A stretch of 63,784 bases of DNA from contig JAUXGN010000014.1 of NCBI GenBank assembly GCA_030622115.1, positions 1-63,784 on the forward strand, written 5' to 3'. Below are positions 1 through 8,600 of this stretch, piece by piece (within the stretch, counting starts at the first letter, position 1; each line of letters opens with the position of its first letter). This DNA is from Candidatus Eiseniibacteriota bacterium (GTDB lineage: Bacteria; Joyebacterota; Joyebacteria; Joyebacterales; Joyebacteraceae). The translations under genes and the position numbers were made by a program. Below the pieces are notes generated by a model. It had not been told where the DNA came from, made no database searches, and saw only the letters and a list, made by a program, of their open reading frames with translations.

Positions 1-1
1 C

Positions 2-1444
2 GTCGGCGGGCTCGTTGACTTCGCAGGAAACGACCAGTACATCTCGTACCAGTATGCGCAGGGCGCCGCAACGCACATAACAGCAGCGGCCCTCGTCGAC
101 TGCGCCGGTGATGATAACTATGTATCCAAGGGCGTCTCCCAGGGATGCGGACACGACCTCGCGGTCGGAATCCTCCACGACCTGGCCGGGGATGACAACT
201 ACTCGTGCCACGATCTGTCGCAGGCAGCCGGCAACGCAAACGGGATCGGGATCCTGCTCGATGATGGCGGCAACGACACCTACTCGGTGCGGAACTCCGA
301 CAACACACACGGCTACGGTAACCTCAGACGGGACTATGCAAGCGTGGGGATACTGATAGACGGCGGAGGAACGGACTCGTACGGCGGTCGAGGACGTAAC
401 AACAGCTGGTGGACGCACAGCGACCGCGGCGTCGGCATTGATACAGAGATCCCCGTCCTTCCGCCGGAAGCTGGACCGACCGCTGATGACGATCAGGTTC
501 AGGACTCCGAAGTCGACACGCTTGCGCTCGCCGTCCTCTCCCCCAAGGAACTCTTCGACCGCGCATCATCGGCGGCGCTTCAGTTCGCCGCGATGATCCA
601 GCCCTCGCGCCGGCTCCTTATCAGGAACCACGAGGAATCCCTCCCCTATCTTGTCACGGAGCTTTCTACCGACGGGCCGAGGGAGCGCCACGCGCTTGAG
701 GATATCATCGTAAGAATCGGACAGCCGGCCGTGGGCCCCCTCATCGATGCGATCGCCGTTGAGCTTAAGCGTGTCGACACGACTCGCGGCGTGCGACTCG
801 CCTCAGGCATCCTGGGACGTCTGCAAGACCCGGAAGCCCTTGATGCTCTCACACTGGCGGCCGGTCACGATGAATGGAAGACGCGCTCCGCCGCCGCCAG
901 CGCCGTCGGGAGGATCGCGGCCCAGGGCGGAGTCCCGGTTCTCGTCCTGTTGCTCGACGATGAGAATGAGATGGTGCGAAAGAGCGCAGCGGTCGGGCTG
1001 AGAAGAACGGCTGTGAAGGGTGCGTCCGACAGCACGGTTTCCGACAGCACGGTCGCAGACAGCGCCATTGGCGACGAGGCCATCACTGCGCTTGTCCGTG
1101 CGCTCCATGATGCGCACTACGCGGTGAGACAGAGCGCCGGCGCCGCGCTGGCCGAGATCGGAACTCCGTCGATAGAAAGGCTCACGCATCTAGCGGCAGA
1201 GGGGGACTCTGTTTCCAGACTTGTGGCGATAGAAACGTTGGGGGTGATCGGAGCAGAATCATCGCTGGAGACGATGCTCAACCTTCTGGAAGACGATGAT
1301 TGGGCTGTACGCTCCTGTGCAACCGAGGCCATAAGGATGATCGGTCCGGACGGGAAGACACGCAAGGAGATGGCGAGGCTGCTCCGTGATGAAAAGCACC
1401 CGCTGGTGAGAGCCCGCGCCGACGAGGCAATAGCACCAATGTAG
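2..1444 (+). CDS. Secreted-type repeat protein with C-terminal HEAT repeats (5' truncated)
   Basis: The reading frame is open from base 2, so the start lies outside the window; the GTG at 287 is internal. The first 130 or so codons hold degenerate repeats of the form GIL-x-D-x2-G-D/N-D-x-Y (for example GILHDLAGDDNY and GILLDDGGNDTY), spaced about 30 residues apart, a pattern that looks like an Asp-rich, possibly calcium-binding beta structure. After an acidic linker come five or six HEAT-like helical repeats from about residue 190 to the end (PLIDAIAVELK, VPVLVLLLDDENEMVRKSAAVGLRRTA, and similar). HEAT repeats are protein-binding scaffolds; the substrate cannot be told. A short S-D-S-T-V repeat lies inside the HEAT region. 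The convergent glycosyltransferase gene ends 71 bases downstream. Function unknown. Confidence 0.75.
   Translation, partial: VGGLVDFAGNDQYISYQYAQGAATHITAAALVDCAGDDNYVSKGVSQGCGHDLAVGILHDLAGDDNYSCHDLSQAAGNANGIGILLDDGGNDTYSVRNSDNTHGYGNLRRDYASVGILIDGGGTDSYGGRGRNNSWWTHSDRGVGIDTEIPVLPPEAGPTADDDQVQDSEVDTLALAVLSPKELFDRASSAALQFAAMIQPSRRLLIRNHEESLPYLVTELSTDGPRERHALEDIIVRIGQPAVGPLIDAIAVELKRVDTTRGVRLASGILGRLQDPEALDALTLAAGHDEWKTRSAAASAVGRIAAQGGVPVLVLLLDDENEMVRKSAAVGLRRTAVKGASDSTVSDSTVADSAIGDEAITALVRALHDAHYAVRQSAGAALAEIGTPSIERLTHLAAEGDSVSRLVAIETLGVIGAESSLETMLNLLEDDDWAVRSCATEAIRMIGPDGKTRKEMARLLRDEKHPLVRARADEAIAPM
1025..1069 (+). repeat. 15-base in-frame tandem repeat
   Basis: Two exact-but-one copies of a 15-base unit (1025-1039, 1040-1054) and a third diverged copy (1055-1069) encode SDSTV-SDSTV-ADSAI inside the HEAT-repeat protein. 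The unit keeps the frame, so the copy number could vary without breaking the gene. Confidence 0.7.
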
Positions 1445-1515
1445 ACCGCTGCTCCCGCCCGCAGCTACCGGGTCCCCGCAGCGCCCACGACCACCGCCCG
1501 TCGTGTCGCGTCTGG

Positions 1516-3645
1516 CTACTGGCTATTGTCCCGCTGCCACTGAAGTTCCCGGATCTGCTCCATGTTTGCGATGATGTTCCGGTCCCCCGGCGCCAGGCGC
1601 AGCGCAATGCCAAGTTCCAGGAGAGCTTCCCTGTACTGTCCGGTCCTCGCAAGCAAAATGCCCAGGTTGTTTCTGGCTTCGGCGTACCCCGGGTCAATGA
1701 GAATGGCCCGATGGTAGGCGGCAATGGCCGGCCCGGGACGGTCGCTCTCTTCCAGAACGACTGCGAGATCGTTCCAGGCCTCCTTGAAGTCAGGGTTCGC
1801 ACGGATGGCGAAACGTAGCTGTTCCTCTGCCTCCGCAAGCTCACCGACCCTGGCGAGAACGGACCCAAGATTGTAGCGCGCCTCATGCATCCACGGGTCG
1901 CGCTCAATCGCCTCGCGGAACCACCCTGCCGCTTCCACGAGGTCGCCGCGACTCATGAAGAGCGTTCCAATGTTGTTCCGTGACGACGCCAATTGAGGAT
2001 CCAGCTCCGCCGCGTGCGCGTAGGCGGCGAGGGCCTCGTCGGTGCGCCCAAGCCGGCCAAGCGATATGCCCATGTTGTTGTAAGCCTTCGCATACCCGGG
2101 CGACAGCTCCACGGCTCTCCGGTACTCAGCAACAGCGTGGTCGTACCTGCCCGCCGATGCGTGTGCCAGACCGAGTGTGTTGTGGGTCTGCGCCCGATCC
2201 CCCACGTGCGTTCCGTAGAAATCGACATTGACGAAAACGGCCACTGCAGCCACGACGAGAAGCCCCGCCGCCAGAGACCTCCATCGTCGACCTCTCGCGC
2301 GGTCCCACAACCAGAGTGCGCCGGCCGATGAGAAGACGATGATGATCGGGATCACAGGAAGTCTGTATCGCGCGTTGATGAAGAAGAGAAGCACGCTGCC
2401 CATGTAGGAAAGGAGGAAGAGAACCAGAAGGGAGGCCCCCTTGCGACGCCTCACAACCCAAGCCCCCAGAAAAGCAAGGGGCGCTATGACGCCGAAATGG
2501 AGCCATGAGAGGGAGCGAAAGACCGGTGACATTCGGCCGAAGAAGTAGATGTCCTTGTTGTTCGCGAGTTCGAAGCTATCCCAGAAGAGCACGAATTTCT
2601 TGAGATAGAGCCGTGCCGCCGCGCCGGGTTGACTGCGCAGAAAGCGCCGGCCAAGACCGTACCAGTAGCCTGACACCTCGCTTGGCTTCAGATGCGCCCC
2701 GCACTCTCTCTCTGCGATTCGCTCACAGTCGCTGTACATCCACGCCTCTCCAAGGCCTGGAACGACCGCCGAGATCCCGTCAGCCCGCTCGTTGTTCCCT
2801 ATGTAGAAATTGACGCCACCCTGCGATGCAATGAGCACGAAGTCGCCATCAAGTGCTGCGTTCCTCATCGTCACAGGCGTGACGATGAGAGCAACGCCGA
2901 CCAGGAACAGCGCCGAGCGGCCGACGGCGGTGAGAAGAGGTGTCCTGCACCTCACCAGCGACAATCGTCCGTGAGCGCTTTCCATCTCTCCCGGTCCCTC
3001 CCCCGCTCGCCTTGCTTCAAGCCATATCCACAGGAGAAGCAAAGGGATGAAGATGAGGACATTCGGACGGGCGATCGCAGAGAACCCCATGACCACACCG
3101 GCGGTCAGCCAGCGTCCCCACGTTGGGATGCGGTCCGCCCTCAGAACCGCGAGCAGCATGAGCGCGTCCAGGAGAACGACGAGTGAGACGATAAGAAGCT
3201 CGTTGTCGAAATAGATCAGGAATGGGTAGATGCAGGCGATCACGCCGGCCACCAGACCGACACGTTCATTGAGAACGCGGCGCCCGATCAAATATGTGAG
3301 GACCGGCACGAGTGATCCATACATCGCCTGAACGTGACGCGCTACGATCAGGCTCCCGTCAGAGATTTTCAAGAGCATGCCGAGAATGTACGGGTAGAGG
3401 GGGGCACGGAAGAAGGCATCTGACCCGAACCAATCCCCGGAAGCGAGTGCCCGAGCCCACTCCACGTGGTAGAGCTCATCGAGCATCGGTGAGAGAGCGA
3501 GCGGACTCGTCTGGAGATGGCTCACATAGAGAGCCCGAAGCAGCCATGCAACACCGAAGAGTGCGAGAGCAGTGACGAGAATCCTCTTCGCACTCGCATC
3601 GTAACCCTGCTGCCCGCTGCACGGGATGCTGGTCATGTCTGCCAT
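1516..3645 (-). CDS. GT-C fold membrane glycosyltransferase (ArnT/PMT-like) with C-terminal TPRs
   Basis: This 709-residue protein has about ten hydrophobic membrane segments in residues 20-470 and roughly six TPR units in residues 480-709. The first extracytoplasmic loop has the acidic signature of GT-C enzymes (SPMLDELYHVEWARAL), followed by an RAPLYPYILG segment seen in the GT39/GT83 group. Such enzymes move a sugar from a polyprenyl-phosphate donor to protein or lipid on the outer face of the inner membrane; the acceptor here is unknown. The ATG at 3645 was chosen because GGAGG lies five bases before it; in-frame codons further upstream lack a ribosome site. The gene stands alone, convergent with the HEAT gene and divergent from the secreted pair at 4095. 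A second GT-C/TPR fusion occurs at 30919. Confidence 0.78.
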   Translation of the reverse strand: MADMTSIPCSGQQGYDASAKRILVTALALFGVAWLLRALYVSHLQTSPLALSPMLDELYHVEWARALASGDWFGSDAFFRAPLYPYILGMLLKISDGSLIVARHVQAMYGSLVPVLTYLIGRRVLNERVGLVAGVIACIYPFLIYFDNELLIVSLVVLLDALMLLAVLRADRIPTWGRWLTAGVVMGFSAIARPNVLIFIPLLLLWIWLEARRAGEGPGEMESAHGRLSLVRCRTPLLTAVGRSALFLVGVALIVTPVTMRNAALDGDFVLIASQGGVNFYIGNNERADGISAVVPGLGEAWMYSDCERIAERECGAHLKPSEVSGYWYGLGRRFLRSQPGAAARLYLKKFVLFWDSFELANNKDIYFFGRMSPVFRSLSWLHFGVIAPLAFLGAWVVRRRKGASLLVLFLLSYMGSVLLFFINARYRLPVIPIIIVFSSAGALWLWDRARGRRWRSLAAGLLVVAAVAVFVNVDFYGTHVGDRAQTHNTLGLAHASAGRYDHAVAEYRRAVELSPGYAKAYNNMGISLGRLGRTDEALAAYAHAAELDPQLASSRNNIGTLFMSRGDLVEAAGWFREAIERDPWMHEARYNLGSVLARVGELAEAEEQLRFAIRANPDFKEAWNDLAVVLEESDRPGPAIAAYHRAILIDPGYAEARNNLGILLARTGQYREALLELGIALRLAPGDRNIIANMEQIRELQWQRDNSQ

Positions 3646-4094
3646 CCGTTCCTCCGCCTTCGTGTGTAGGCTCTCCGTGGATCTCAAGGAACATGATTGT
3701 AGACGAACGGGACCTGCCGCGTCCATACTTCCGGCCGCCAGGCCATGGCGCAGCAACAGGAGACACCCATACTTTGCATCGATATACCATCCCGCGCATC
3801 CACACCCACCCAAGAAGGCTCTGAGTGTGCCGACTATCTGGAAAGATGCTTGACCTGTGAAACAAAAGGTTGTAAAATGTGACTTGGGAATTGTGGAGGC
3901 TTGTCCTAGCGCACTCGAACAAGAGTACCGTAGCCAACCTCAGTTTCGACGGCGTATTATGAACGCTGTCTGTGATCTGAAGGGATGGTTGTTGTGCTGC
4001 GAAGCTCTGGCGTTCGTGCGGGAGCTATGGAACAGGCAATGAAATCGCTCGCGAACACCGTGACGGGCAACATGCTGGAGAGGAGCGTGTTTCT
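3646..4094. other. Divergent intergenic region
   Basis: 449 bases between the minus-strand glycosyltransferase and the plus-strand secreted pair. It is locally less GC-rich than its neighbours and holds the plus-strand promoter at 3850-3878, giving a leader of about 210 bases before the ATG at 4095. A 61-codon plus frame (3857-4042) begins inside the promoter and has no ribosome site, so it is not called. No stable RNA fold or known riboswitch was recognised in the leader. Confidence 0.5.
3850..3878 (+). promoter_or_regulatory. Sigma70-type promoter
   Basis: TTGACC (3850-3855) and TAAAAT (3873-3878) are separated by exactly 17 bases in an AT-rich spot of an otherwise GC-rich region; each hexamer matches 5 of 6 consensus bases. 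It would drive the two secreted paralogs at 4095 and 4823. Confidence 0.6.
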
Positions 4095-4757
4095 ATGAGG
4101 AAGCTCACCTTTGCCGCTGTTGTACTGGCCTTTGTTCTCTTCACGGTCGCTCCTGCGGCCGCCGATAGCTACACATTCGGCGCCTCGGGTCTCGGCAGTC
4201 TTATGAAGAGTCCGGTCGTGTACAGCGGCACGTTCATGTTCGGCGTCTCGGGCACTTGGGAGTTTGAGATCGACGACTCTCTCTGGCCCGACCCTGCGGA
4301 CAGCACCGCCAGATTCGACTACATCTGGAGCACATTCTTCGCCGACAACTACGACAACACACCGGGTGCTCAGTCGTGGTTCGGGTACTTCAACAGCTCG
4401 ACTCTGCCAACCCCTCCGACGTTCGCTTTCGATCTCGCACCCCCGGAGGAGGGATACCTGAGCGGAGATATCTCCTTCGTCATCATGATGCGCGACTGGT
4501 ACTCCGATGGTATCCTCGACCAGAGTGAGAAGCATCGCAACAACCAGATCTCGGGGACTTTCCTTCTTAGCCCCGACCTGGGTACCGGCTTCTTCGAAGA
4601 TCACTGCGGTAACGGTTCGATGAGCGCGGGCAATTTCAACTTTGTCAACCCACCTCTTGATGATTCGGTGATGTTCATGGGTCAGTTCTCATCGGAGTTC
4701 TGTGGCAACCCCGTCGAGGATTCATCCTGGGGAATCATCAAGGCTCTGTACAAGTAG
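4095..4757 (+). CDS. Secreted protein of unknown function, paralog A
   Basis: 220 residues with a clear Sec signal peptide: MRK, a hydrophobic core to about residue 20, and an APAAA-D cleavage site. The mature part is rich in Trp, Tyr, Phe, Gly and Asp, which suggests an all-beta fold. It is a paralog of the next gene: both have an FG(A/T)G...MxSPPxxxSG(T/S)- like beginning, a W-P-x-D-P ... R-(F/Y)-x-(Y/H)-IW-(S/D)-T-F-(F/Y)-A-(D/G)-NY core, and the same ending, P-V-E-x2-SWG-x-IKALY. A GAGGAG ribosome site precedes the ATG by about 8 bases. No family was recognised. It is transcribed from the promoter at 3850 and probably cotranscribed with the paralog 65 bases downstream. Confidence 0.8.
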   Translation: MRKLTFAAVVLAFVLFTVAPAAADSYTFGASGLGSLMKSPVVYSGTFMFGVSGTWEFEIDDSLWPDPADSTARFDYIWSTFFADNYDNTPGAQSWFGYFNSSTLPTPPTFAFDLAPPEEGYLSGDISFVIMMRDWYSDGILDQSEKHRNNQISGTFLLSPDLGTGFFEDHCGNGSMSAGNFNFVNPPLDDSVMFMGQFSSEFCGNPVEDSSWGIIKALYK

Positions 4758-4789
4758 GAAGCCGAACGGACGATTTGAGACCCAAAGGA

Positions 4790-4803
4790 GCCCCTTGAGG
4801 GGC
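4790..4803 (+). other. Small intergenic hairpin
   Basis: GCCCC-TTGA-GGGGC, a 5-base-pair stem with a tetraloop between the two secreted paralogs. There is no T run after it, so it is more likely an mRNA-stabilising or weak attenuating hairpin than a terminator. Confidence 0.3.
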
Positions 4804-4822
4804 AAAGCCAAAGGAGAGTAAG

Positions 4823-5470
4823 ATGCGCGCACTGGTGGTAGTTATCGCAGTTCTCGCGCTGGCAACCGTTGCATGCGCACAGGGGGAGTGGTACTGGTTC
4901 TACGGTACCGGCAATGGTGATTTCATGGACAGCCCCCCGACGTTCACGGGCAGCATGGACCCGGGCGGGGACATTGTTGACGGTTCCTGGACAATCGTCG
5001 TTCCTGATGACGGCTGGCCGACGGATCCGGTCCTCAGGTACCAGCACATCTGGGACACCTTCTACGCCGGCAACTACACGGCAGGTACCCCCGGGTACTG
5101 GAAGGGTTACTTCGATACGAGCCACGGTCTGCCGGAGATGAGTTCTATCGACATCATCGACGACACCAACGGTGGAACGATGACGGGCGTCCTGACGCTT
5201 GAGATCCAGGTCGAGGACACGGACAATAACGGCGAGCTCGACGAGGGTGAGTTCTGCGCCGGCAGTCTGTCCGGTCTCGTCATTATCATCCGTGAAGGCA
5301 CGGGCTTCTACGACGGCATGTGTGGGACAGGCAATTTCTTCGGCACATACACGAAGGCTTGCCCGAGCACGTACGAGACGTGGAACTTCGGAATGTACCT
5401 CTGGCTCGACGACTGCTCGACTCCTGTCGAGAACATCAGTTGGGGAGCTATCAAGGCTCTGTACCAGTAG
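4823..5470 (+). CDS. Secreted protein of unknown function, paralog B
   Basis: 215 residues with a signal peptide (MRALVVVIAVLALATVACAQ, cleavage probably after the Ala before Gln). The mature region resembles paralog A along its whole length and keeps the C-terminal SWG-x-IKALY block. It has an acidic D-T-D-N-N-G-E-L-D-E-G-E stretch like a calcium-binding loop (dockerin/EF-hand type spacing), also present in weaker form in paralog A (D-W-Y-S-D-G-I-L-D). Six Cys in the mature part could form disulfides. An AAAGGAGAG ribosome site lies 6 bases before the ATG. A strong hairpin follows the gene. Function unknown. Confidence 0.8.
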   Translation: MRALVVVIAVLALATVACAQGEWYWFYGTGNGDFMDSPPTFTGSMDPGGDIVDGSWTIVVPDDGWPTDPVLRYQHIWDTFYAGNYTAGTPGYWKGYFDTSHGLPEMSSIDIIDDTNGGTMTGVLTLEIQVEDTDNNGELDEGEFCAGSLSGLVIIIREGTGFYDGMCGTGNFFGTYTKACPSTYETWNFGMYLWLDDCSTPVENISWGAIKALYQ

Positions 5471-5497
5471 GAGTACACGAGTTGGTTTGGGGAACAT

Positions 5498-5540
5498 GAA
5501 CCCGCCGGTCCTTCACCGGTATGAAGGCATCGGCGGGTTC
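5498..5540 (+). terminator. Bipartite hairpin, probable terminator of the secreted pair
   Basis: Outer arms GAACCCGCCG (5498-5507) and CGGCGGGTTC (5531-5540) pair over 10 bases; inside, CCTTCA (5510-5515) pairs with TGAAGG (5522-5527). The tail TACT is short of T, so efficiency is uncertain. An ATG at 5521 lies in the hairpin and is therefore an unlikely start for the next gene. Confidence 0.55.
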
Positions 5541-5577
5541 TACTGACCCCGATAGCGAACCACTGCACCGCATCCAG

Positions 5578-5605
5578 GCAGGAGCAACAAGGCAGGAGCA
5601 ACAAG
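5578..5605 (+). repeat. 14-base direct repeat upstream of the C25 gene
   Basis: Two copies of GGCAGGAGCAACAA in tandem, plus the beginning of a third, sit just before the ATG at 5611. They duplicate an AGGAG ribosome-site-like element, so the copy number could affect translation of the C25 protein. Confidence 0.55.
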
Positions 5606-5610
5606 GCAGA

Positions 5611-8600
5611 ATGATTCCTGAGAGTCGGAGTTGTGCGTGCGGCCGGGCGGTCGCGGTGCTTCTTCGCACACCGCTGGTCAGCGCACTGACGGCAACCCTG
5701 ATAGTTTCAGCAGCACTCGCAGGAGGAACGGCAGGATCGGAGACCCCGGAGCCAAGCTCATTCCCACTACGGCCTTCGGTCGCCCCCTTGCAGCACAATG
5801 ATAGTACTTCCAGCAAAACTACGCTAAAACTCACTCTCACTGAGAACCCAGAATCAGACCGCGTCATAACGCGTCAATCTCTGACTTCTCTCGCACCTGT
5901 TGGCACTGAGAGGATCCAGTCTGCAGTTCGTCTGCTCGCCCTCCCGGACTGCGATGGCGCCAACGTCGCCTCAGTCAGCCTGACTATCGACGCTGTCGCG
6001 ACCGTGCTGCCAAACGAGGATGCGACCCGCATCGCGAGCGTTCTTGAGATCGCCCGCATACGAAACCAGACGGTTGCCGTGGTCTCGATCGACCTCGCGG
6101 CAATCGAGACGCCCAAGCCGGGCGAGCGAGTAACCGCGGTCGAGATCGATGTCGTCCCAATCGCTCCTCGCGGGGCAGTGACTCGCAACGTTGGACCTTT
6201 CACCAACGTCTGCGAACGCACAATACTCAACTACACCCCCCCCTCGGATGCCGCTCCTCCGTGGCGCCCTATCCCGGAAGCGCGCGCAAGAGGCACCGTG
6301 ACGTTCTGCTCATCCATCGCAGAGTGCGAGCAGAGTGAGATAGATTTTCTCTTCCTCGTCGCCGACGAGTTCCAGTCGTCAGCGGCGATCCACGTACTTG
6401 CGATGCACAGAGCCGCGTACCTGGGGCTTAACGTCGGTATCGTCTCAATGTCGGGCATCGGCGACGTCAGCGCGGAAAGCATCCACGACTTCATCCAGAG
6501 CGTCTACGAGACCGAATCGGCCGCCCATTTTGGCGACGGCCATCTCGGCTTCGTGCTCCTCGTAGGCGACGCCTACGCCGACGACAATGAGACACTCATG
6601 ATCCCCGCCTACGATGGGTACGGTGGGCAGGAGGTCGCCTCAGATCACTACTATTCCTGTGTGAGCGGAGATGATGATTTCGAGGACTTGATGCTCGGTC
6701 GTCTCTCTGTGGGCAACACCGGGGAGCTTTTCGCAATAGTCAACAAGATCGGCAACTACATGCCGCTTTCCGGCGCGTCCGAGTGGCGCGACCGGACGAT
6801 GCTCATCGGCGGTCTTTTCTACAATGACAAGAGTGAGTACGTCGCGTTGTTCGATGAGTACGAGGAGATCCTCCCCTCAAATCACACGGTAGATCGCATC
6901 TACCGACACGACTTCGATTCCGATTTCAACTGTGCCATGGCGGTGGCTGACGCTTTCAACCACGGCTACCTGTTCCTGAACTTCGCCGGGGACGGCTGGA
7001 TCTCGGAGTGGTATCACACATTCAGAACGACCCACCTCTCTGCTCTCAGTAACGTCGACCGGCTCCCCATCGTTCTCTCGATGGCATGTCTCACCGGCTG
7101 GCTTGACAACATCACAGAGCCGGACATCCTCGGATCATACGATTGTCTGGCCGAGCAGCTCGTCAACCTACCGGACGCCGGGGCCATTGCGTGCCTGGCC
7201 GCGCCACGGTACAGCGATGGCGGATCGTTCCGCACTCTCACAGAGAAGATCTACGAAGCGGCCTTCAACGAGAACAGCCTCTTCCTCGGGGAGACCTCTG
7301 TGGTCGCGAAGCTGCTGCATCTCCAGTCCGGCGGAAGCGTGTCATACGTCAGGCATTTCAATCTGTTCGGAGACCCCTCGCTCATCTACAGCGGCGGCGA
7401 ATCACCCGATGACCTGACCGATCTGACGGTCAAGCCCTATCAAGCCACGTGGTTCCCTGAAAATCTGTCGGCGGGAGACGATCTTTCCGTCTCGATCGTG
7501 GTTACGAACCAGAGCGCGATCCCGGCATCATCAATCATGGTGCGGCTCACCGACGATTCGGCCACAGGTTCCAACATCTACGATGTAACGATTCCCTTCA
7601 TCGACAACTGGTCATCAGTTGAGGTTGAGATCGTCGTGCCGGGAGTCGCTGGAGGAACACACAGCATATCAGTTGAAGTGGATCCCGACGATGAAATCGT
7701 TGAAACAAACAATCAGAACAACTCCTTCACCGAAATCCTCTACGCCTATCCTGTCCTTCCTGGATTCCCTGCTGACGTCGACGCTCTTCTTCTTGGAGCT
7801 ACGATCGTGTCGACAGATCTCGGTGCTCCTTTGATAGCCGTTCTTGATGAACAGGGACGCGTATCGGGCATCGCGGCGGATGGAAGCACATCGTGGACAT
7901 CCAGCCCGGCTCTTGGCCCTCTCGACTTCGGGATCGAAGTCGCCCCCGCTGCTGCGGATCTGGATGGGGATGGTGTGGACGAGATCATCTCCACCCGCAG
8001 AATGGGACTCAAGTGCCTGAGCCCGGACGGCGAAGAATTGTGGAGCATCAACATAGATGAACCGATCGGCTCGCCGCTGCTCGCTGATGCCGATGCCGAT
8101 GCCGATCTCGATGTCGTGATTGCCATCAGTGGCTTATGGGGCGCGCCTTCATCTCTGGTCGCGTTCGACGAGAACGGTTTGACCATTTGGACACACGAGT
8201 TCCCGTCGGGTATCCTTGTCGAGTCTCAGCTCGCCGCAGGCGATATGGACATGGACGGCCGCGTCGATTTCGTATTCGTCTCATCGATCGGCGATCTCTC
8301 CGCTCTGACAATCATAGATAACGAACCATGTGACCTCTGGCAGCCGGTGCACATCGATGCCTCACTCCCCGCAGTGCTGGCATTGGGCGACACCGACAAC
8401 GATGGCCTGCTGGAGATCATCTGTGGCGGGTCGGAACTCTACTGCATCAATTCAGAGGATGGTTCTGTCGCCTGGAGCCTGCCGCTGGACGACGAAGTCG
8501 TCTCGCTCGCTCTTGCGGACACGGACGCTGACGGCGCCCCCGAGATACTCGCGGGCACGGCATCCGGATGCCTTCACCTGATAGATGCCGGTGTCACGTT

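Noticed and set aside
3857-4042. 61-codon frame in the leader of the secreted pair
   Set aside because: Begins inside the promoter, before the expected transcription start, with no ribosome site.
5521-5610. Upstream in-frame ATG for the C25 gene
   Set aside because: It lies within a strong hairpin and would put 30 polar residues before the signal peptide; ATG 5611 fits better.
8080-8110. GATGCC repeats in the C25 gene as a microsatellite
   Set aside because: They encode the Asp-x-Asp-x-Asp calcium loop of an FG-GAP repeat, so the coding need explains them.
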